Assembly: GCA_019426215.1 (NCBI GenBank)
Contig: CM033403.1
Coordinates: 2,609,001-2,673,000, forward strand
Direction of reading: 5' to 3'
DNA length: 64,000 bases
Origin: Buddleja alternifolia
Lineage: Eukaryota; Streptophyta; Magnoliopsida; Lamiales; Scrophulariaceae
The notes beneath the pieces are model-generated. The model searched no databases and was not told the origin of the DNA. It saw only the letters and a list, made by a program, of their open reading frames with translations. Below are positions 58,270 through 64,000 of the stretch, piece by piece. The position numbers and the translations under genes were made by a program. Numbering within the stretch: the stretch's first letter is position 1; the number at the start of each line of letters is the position of its first letter.

Positions 58270-59180
58270 ATGTCTGATTCATCCTCTACCGCCGTCCAAG
58301 ACACTCAACCCGTCACCCCTAAAACCCAACCTTACATTCCCCTTTAGCCGCCGGTAATATTCACTCTTCGTTGGGTTTCAAACTTACTGATAATGATTCC
58401 AACTATAAACTCTAGCGCGACATGTTTATGGACCTCTGCCGTAACTATTCCATTTTTGATCATCTTTCTGGAAAATCAAAACCCTCTTCTGATAATGATG
58501 AATTTTGGTTTGCTCTTGGCTCCACAATTAAATGTTGGTTTTATTCCACAGTGGATTTGAAATTACGCAAAAATATTGATTTAGAATATTCCACCTCTCA
58601 TTATCTTTGGTTTGCAATTGAAGAAAATTTTAGAAATAATAAACCTTCTAGTTCTTTTCAAATAAATGAACGCTTTCATACTCTTCAAAAAGGTTCTCTC
58701 ACTATTTATCAATATTTCCAAGAGATGAAATATCTCGTGGATATCATCGCTAATCTTGATAGTCCTGTTACTGACCAAGTCCTTATCCTCCAACTCTTAC
58801 AAGGTTTACCCGAGTCCTATCTACCATTCATCACTATACTAACTACTCAAAAACCTTTTCCATCTTTTTCCGAAGTTAGAATTTACTCCTCACCCACGAA
58901 GCCCGTGAGTCCCGTTTTCACTCCAACCCATCCACCTCTGATTCCGCCACTGCCCTTTTTTCCCAAAATCAATATCAAAATTGAAACACGTATCGAGATA
59001 ATGGAAAATATCATGGAAGAAGCTGTGGTCGGTCTGGTGGCCGTGGTGTTCACTTTAACTACAAGCAATTGGTCTTTAAACAAAGTCCAAATTATAATGC
59101 CAGCCCCAATTCTGGATTTTCTACACCGCAGCCCCAATTTTTCCCTCAAGGCCTCCGCTTCAGCGGCCCAGTTCCACTGA
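58270..59180 (+). pseudogene. gag: Ale-like copia gag
   Basis: A likely start ATG at 58270 begins a short frame, then a frameshift and a TAG just before RDMFMDLCRN, where relatives have Trp. From 58422 the Gag domain is open: HYLWFAIEENFRNNKPSS, GSLTIYQYFQEMKYLVDII and LQLLQGLPESYLPFI. After about 58890 the frame is shifted and the zinc knuckle is not found. A Ser/Pro-rich linker is readable at 59069-59500. Confidence 0.8.
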
Positions 59181-60690
59181 CTACTGTTGCTCCTCAGTCC
59201 TACCCAATGGCCCAATCTTACCCATCAGCGAATTGGGCCTACCATAGTCAGCCCACTTTGCATGCTTGGCCTACGTCCGCTTCCCCAAGCGTGCCCAACA
59301 GTCCAGCTCCATCGCTTGGACCCAACAGTGCGCCAGGCATCCTCTTCCCACCACCTGTCTGGGCCAATCTTTCCCTCGGTCCATCAGCTCCTTCCCCTAT
59401 ACAATCCACTACTACCAGCTCACCTACACCACCACAGTCGTCCAGTTTCACTGCTACTAATCTCTTCTTGCTCTATCAGACAATGATACTCAATCAACCG
59501 GATGCTCAATGTTATATAGATACCGGGAAGGTAATTTATTTCATATCGTACCTAGTCAAAATTTAAGTTCAATAATTGCTGGTAATGGTGTTGTACTTCC
59601 AGTTACCTCTATTGGTCAATCCTCCCTCGATTCTTCTTCTCGTTCTCTGCTTTTAAATAATATTCTTGTTTCTCCTTCTCTCGTTAAAAATCTTGTGTCT
59701 GTTCGTAAATTCACTCATGATAATTCTTACTCTATTGAATTTGATCCATCTGGTTTCTCTATTAAGGACCTTAGGACCGGCGCATTGATTTTTCGGCGTG
59801 ACAGTGACGGCGATCTCTACCCTTTTTCCACATCCTCCACTGCTCTCAGCACTTTCTACTCTTCCGCTGCCCTTCCTTCCTCTACATGGCAGCGTCGGCT
59901 CGGTCGTCCTGAAGTTTCCATTTTTAATTTTTTTATCTAGTAAGAATTTTATTAATTGTAATAAATATTTTTCTCGGCAATTATGTCATGCTTGTCAGCT
60001 TGGTAAACACAAAAAATTATCTTTTTCTAGTTCAACTTCTTCTAGTAGTTTGTTGTTTGATGTTATTCCCTCTGACATCTGGACCTCCCCGGTTCCTAGT
60101 TTGGGTGGTTTTCACTATTATTTTATTTTTTTAGATGACTATTCTCATTTTTTATGGATTTTTCCTTTACGAAATAAGTCAAATATTTTTAAATTTTTTG
60201 TGGATTTTTACACTTATGTCTAAACTCAATTTAATTTCAAAATTAAAACTTTACAATGTGATTTTGGTGGTGAATTTGATAATAAATTGTTCCACGATTT
60301 TTTTTTTTGCCACAAATGGAATAATCTTTCGTTTTTCTTGTTCTCATACTTCACAACAAAACGGTAAGACTGAGCGCACCATTCAAACTATCAATAACAT
60401 CGTTCACACTCTTCTTTTCCTAGCTTTTCTTCCTCCTCCGTTTTGGGTCGAGGTAGCTCATATGGCGGCTCATCTATTTAATCTTCTCCCCATCACCACT
60501 CTTTCTTATCGCACCCCTTTTGAGCTTCTTTATAATATTTCTCCCTCTGATACTCATCTCCGTGTCTTCGGATGTCTATGCTATCCTAACCTCTTCGACA
60601 CCGCATCACACAAATTATCTCCACGCTCCTCTGCTTGTCTATTCTTAGGATATATACCATGCCGACCATAAAGGTTTTCATTGTTTAGAC
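59181..60690 (+). pseudogene. Ale-like copia protease and integrase
   Basis: The protease active site reads CYIDTG near 59505, then a frameshift; the rest of the protease continues from about 59525 (LVKNLVSVRKFTHDNSYSIE, GFSIKDLRTG). The pre-integrase finger is damaged (TWQRRLGRP in place of the His-rich part, CHACQLGKHKKLSF present). Integrase shows FLDDYSHFLWIFPL (Asp), CDFGGEFDN (Asp) and SQQNGKTERTIQT (the usual Glu box), plus the LRVFGCLCYPN and ACLFLGY boxes, spread over three frames. Confidence 0.8.
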
Positions 60691-61116
60691 CTTAGCACAC
60701 ATAAAATTATTATCTCTCGTCATATTATCTTTGACGAATCCATCTTTCCCGTCTCGTCGGCAACCTCTCCTCTAATTTTCTCTTCTTATGATTTCCTCTT
60801 TTCAGACGATGACCCGTCTCCTTTTCTCTGTCTCGCGAGCTGCTACCCCTCCTCCCGAATTCCTCAATCGGTGCGTCCCCCTCCGGATTTTTCACGTTCG
60901 CCTCCTCCCGAGTTTCCAGCAGTCGCTACCTCTTTTGTTCCATCTCCCGCCGCTGATCTTTCGCCTCCTATTTCTTCTCATCCTCTGACCACTCGCTCCA
61001 AGTCTGACATTAATAAACCTCACTAACTTTTTAATCTCTCTATGTCCTCATTTTCTCCTTCTCCGATTCCTCAATCTCACTCTCAAGCTCTTCGTGATCC
61101 CCACTGAAAGACTGCC

Positions 61117-62530
61117 ATGGAAGATGAGTTATCTGCTCTCCACTCCAATGTATCTTTCATCACAAATTTCGTTCTGACGGCTCTCTTGAGCGATACAAAG
61201 CTCGTCTCATTGCTTTGGGTTTCACTCAACAACCCGGCATTAACTACGAAGACACTTTTAGCCCTGTCGTTAAGCCTGCCACTATTCATACTGTCCTCAG
61301 TCTTGCTCTCTCTCGTTCTTGGCCCTGCCATCTGCTTGATGTTAAAAATTCCTTTGTTCATGGTCATCTCTCTGAAAATGTCTATATTAAACAACCACCT
61401 GGCTACTCTCATCCTGATTTTCCCAATCATGTCTATCACTTCAAGAAAGCTCTTTACGGCCTTAAGCAGGCCCCTCGTGCTTGGCGTAATCGTTGTGCTA
61501 CTTATCCCTCCTCTCTCGGTTATGTCAGCAGTCATGCTGATACATCTCTCTTCATCTACCATCACAGTTCTTCCAATGCGTATCTTCTGTTATATGTTGA
61601 TGACATTGTTCTTACTACCTCGTCTCTTTTCCTTCTATCACAACTCATGTCTCTTTTCTCATTTGAGTTCGCCATGACTGATCTTGGTTCTTTACATTAC
61701 TTTCTTGGTATCTCTTTCTCTCGCTCTCTCTCTGGTCTCTTCCTTTCTCAAGAAAAATTTGCTCGAGAAATCCTTGATCGTGCCAATATGTCTGATTGCA
61801 ACCCTACCTCCACGCCTGCTGACACTCAATCAAAACTCTCTGCTTCCTCCAGTCCTTCGTTCTCTGATCCTACTCTCTATCGCAGTCTTGCGGGTGCCTT
61901 ACAGTATCTCAAGTTCACGCGTCCTGACATTACGTATGTTGTTCAGCAACTTTGTCTCTTTATGCATGACCCTCGTGACAGCCACATGCATGTTCTCAAG
62001 CATGTTCTTTGTTATCTTCGTGGCACTCTCTCTCATGGTCTCTCTCTCTCTCTCTCTTCTTCTTCTTCTAGCACGTCTCAACTCATCTACTATGACTTCG
62101 ATTGGGCCAGTTACTGTGTCTTCCTTGGCGATAATCTCATTTCTTGATCCTCAAAACGCCAGCCTGTTGTTTCTCGGTCTAGCGCCGAAGTCGAATATCG
62201 TGGTGTCGTCAATCTTGTTGCTGAAACGGCTTGGCTTCATAATCTTCTTCTCGAACTCCGTTGTCCTCTTTAAAAGCCACTATCATCTATTGTGACAACA
62301 TTAGCTTTGTCTACATTTCTGCTAATTCCGTACAGCACCAACGTACTAAACATGTTGAATTAGATTTACACTTTGTGCGTGAAAAGGTTGCCTTAGGTGA
62401 AGTTCGTGTTTTGCATATTCAAACTCCTTGTCAGTTTGTCAATATCTTCACTAAAGGGCTCGCTTCTTCTCTTTTTGATGATTTTAGCTCTAGTCTCAAC
62501 GTCCGGTCTCCTCCAGTTTCGACTGCGTGG
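61117..62530 (+). pseudogene. Ale-like copia reverse transcriptase and RNase H
   Basis: RT begins [11 protein letters not shown], then a deletion; from about 61180 [47 protein letters not shown] and the catalytic [10 protein letters not shown]. After [11 protein letters not shown] the RNase H has lost its middle (DWAS joined to [11 protein letters not shown]), has a stop at about 62146, and continues SSAEVEYRGVVNLVAET and, after a frameshift, IIYCDNISFVYISANSVQHQ. The 300-codon RT stretch is the longest open part of the element. Confidence 0.85.
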
Positions 62531-62533
62531 GAG

Positions 62534-62659
62534 TGCTATTGTTTATATAGTATAGATCTCCTTATTTATTTATTTCCATATTACGCTTATTTATTGGTTT
62601 GTAACTCTATATAAACCTCTTTTGATTAATGCAATACTCAAGGGGATTATACCTTAGCA
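62534..62659 (+). repeat. 3' LTR of the Ale-like element
   Basis: 126 bp from TGCTATTGTTTATATAG to CCTTAGCA, preceded by a purine-rich GTGGGAG. Contains CTATATAAACC at 62607-62617, a TATA-like sequence. Confidence 0.7.
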
Positions 62660-62968
62660 ATTCCTAACGTAAAACGGGCTTCTTATTATTATCTCCTGTA
62701 GAGTTTAGAGCTGCTAGATAAATGATGTTTCCAGCTAGTGGAAGAAAATGGGAAAGAGTAAGAGAGGGAAGTTTTAAGTTGACGAACAATGGAATCCATG
62801 AAATGTGATTTGGAACATCCAGCAGGGGAAATCGAAGGAAAGGACACTTTGATTTGCAGCGAAATCATACCATATCATGTCAAAGAACAAGATCGGTAGT
62901 GTAAACTCCGGCACTGAGTCTGCAGGTGGGGAGATTTTGCAACATTCGAGAATGGTGGTGGTGGCCAT
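62660..62968 (-). pseudogene. BAHD acyltransferase pseudogene, 5' piece
   Basis: ATG at 62966-62968. The N-terminus reads MATTTILECCKISPPADSVP, then FTLPILFFDMIWYDF and LSFDFPC, matching the N-terminal pattern of plant BAHD malonyl/acyltransferases. A frameshift follows, then DSIVRQLKTSLS, a second frameshift, and GNIIYLAALNSTGDNNKKPV leading to the copia insertion. Taking out the insertion and one target copy joins this in frame to 57911 apart from a TAG where relatives have Tyr or similar. A minus-strand TATA-like TATATAG at about 63058 lies 90 bp upstream. Confidence 0.88.
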
Positions 62969-64000
62969 GGTGAGAATTTTGGGTTTGGTCGATTACCAGA
63001 AAATGGTGTAATAGTAATTGGCATTAGCTAGCTCATGCTACTATATCTTTCTTGGGCTATATATTGCAATTGCAATGAACCCCCCTTGAAAGCCAAAAAG
63101 TTCACATTGAAAAATCAACGGGCAATTGACATCCCTGTGAATTTAAAAAAGAGCTAATTAAGCCTCTCACATGCGTCACTCGTGCATTATGCTAATGGTT
63201 AAACTGTTTTGGCCTTGATTAGCCATTTCCCTCCTAATCTGATAGTCGTTGGATCAAATGTGCTAGAAATACAGTCAAAATTAAATACACATATATTTAT
63301 TGAATTAAATAGTAATAATCATAGATTTGATGCAGATCAATGGTCCATAATTTTTTAATAAAATTAATGATATATGTAAATATAGCTAGATATGTATATA
63401 TAATGTACTGTACAGACAGAAAAAAAAAAAAAAAATAGGCGATGACGTTGGCGATTACACACAGCGTCGGCTACTGCCTGGGACGACGGGCTTGGCGAAG
63501 GTGGGGATGGGGTCGATGAGAAGGGTGATGACGATGGCGGCTTTGGCGTATGGGGATGGCGATTTTGACGCTAAACAGGGACGGCGACAATGGTGTACAA
63601 TGGCAGTGGCGACCTATAAGGGGGGCTAGGCGAAGGTGGGGATGGGGGAGGAAATCTGCAGTTTTGGCGATAGAGGTAGATGGTGGCTTGAGTTTGGATG
63701 GATGGTGGTGGTGAGATAAAAAGTTTATTAGGGTTGGTCTGGGAAAGAGGGTGATTGGAGAAGATGAAAAGAAAATCAAAATTAAAATATTAAATGTAAA
63801 ATAAAATACGAATTTATAGGGGTAGTTCAGGGAAAGCACCTCATTTGCACATCAGTGAAGTAAAAAGGGTTGTTATGTTTGTAGTTTCTTTTTCCTTTAT
63901 TTTTGACGGCAAAATAGATAAGAAATGTCCAAAATATCCTTTTGCATAAATGCTTTCTTAAAAATTTACAAACAAAGTCCCTGCTTCTTAAAAATAGCAC
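62969..64000. other. Upstream flank and unassigned DNA
   Basis: 62969-63100 may be promoter of the acyltransferase pseudogene. A poly-A run is at 63421-63436. A GC-rich block of GGCGATG-like words at 63440-63720 gives a His/Pro/Arg-rich minus-strand frame that looks like low complexity. No gene is recognised. Confidence 0.5.

Larger units (their letters stand above)
57912..62659 (+). mobile_element. Ty1/copia Ale-like retrotransposon inside the acyltransferase pseudogene
   Basis: Starts TGTTAGAGTTTATATTAG, ends CCTTAGCA; flanks ATTCG and ATTCC agree at 4 of 5 bases. The order is gag, protease, integrase, RT, RNase H on the plus strand. Short LTRs of roughly 130 bp and the Gag type fit the Ale/Retrofit lineage. 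Every domain has frameshifts or stops, and there is a large deletion between integrase and RT. Confidence 0.85.

Noticed and set aside
63471..63839. 122-codon His/Pro/Arg-rich minus-strand frame
   Set aside because: Low-complexity GC-rich block with repeated GGCGATG words; no domain, no promoter evidence.
1..64000. tRNA, rRNA or other structural RNA genes
   Set aside because: None recognised; the tRNA-like matches seen are the primer binding sites of the retrotransposons.

Overview
This is nuclear DNA of a flowering plant, probably a eudicot. Almost all of it is retrotransposon, with nested insertions, solo LTRs and MITEs, and the primer sites and tRNA-like priming signals are those of plant LTR elements. 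No intact host gene is visible. The only recognisable host sequence is a broken BAHD-type acyltransferase on the minus strand at the right end, split by a copia insertion.

Layout. 1-622: end of a minus-strand Sirevirus-like LTR carrying a 44-bp minisatellite. 729-17252: a plus-strand Sirevirus (SIRE/Maximus, Ty1/copia) that appears to be a mosaic of two elements. It has a broken gag, a duplicated protease-integrase block, RT-RNase H and a long degenerate env-like region, and a 1.7-kb Athila-type solo LTR sits inside the integrase. 17255-18440: 3' remnant of a second, minus-strand copia. 18441-20333: AT-rich DNA with a Mutator-like MITE. 20334-21877: a Sirevirus solo LTR with a perfect TSD.

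21955-55894 is one Ty3/gypsy Tat-lineage element (dual RNase H, antisense gene near the 3' LTR) swollen to 34 kb by insertions: a solo LTR (25361-26662), an Athila-like non-autonomous element A (30093-36235), and a long-LTR, chromovirus-like element (36581-53121). The last of these holds an Athila-derived gag-protease-only element B (37089-46497) and a hAT-like MITE (49672-50251). Matching target-site duplications support the layers: CTGGG, CCGAC, AGAGT, CCTGCCAT, and AGTAT/AGTAC for the outer element.

57593-62968 is the acyltransferase pseudogene interrupted by an Ale-type copia (57912-62659). The last kilobase has no recognised gene.

Only one long open frame looks intact, the 760-codon Gag-protease of element B. 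Everything else that codes is broken by stops and frameshifts. In the Tat pol these are mostly of the type expected from C-to-T decay of methylated DNA. All calls come from reading the sequence; no alignment or database search was run.
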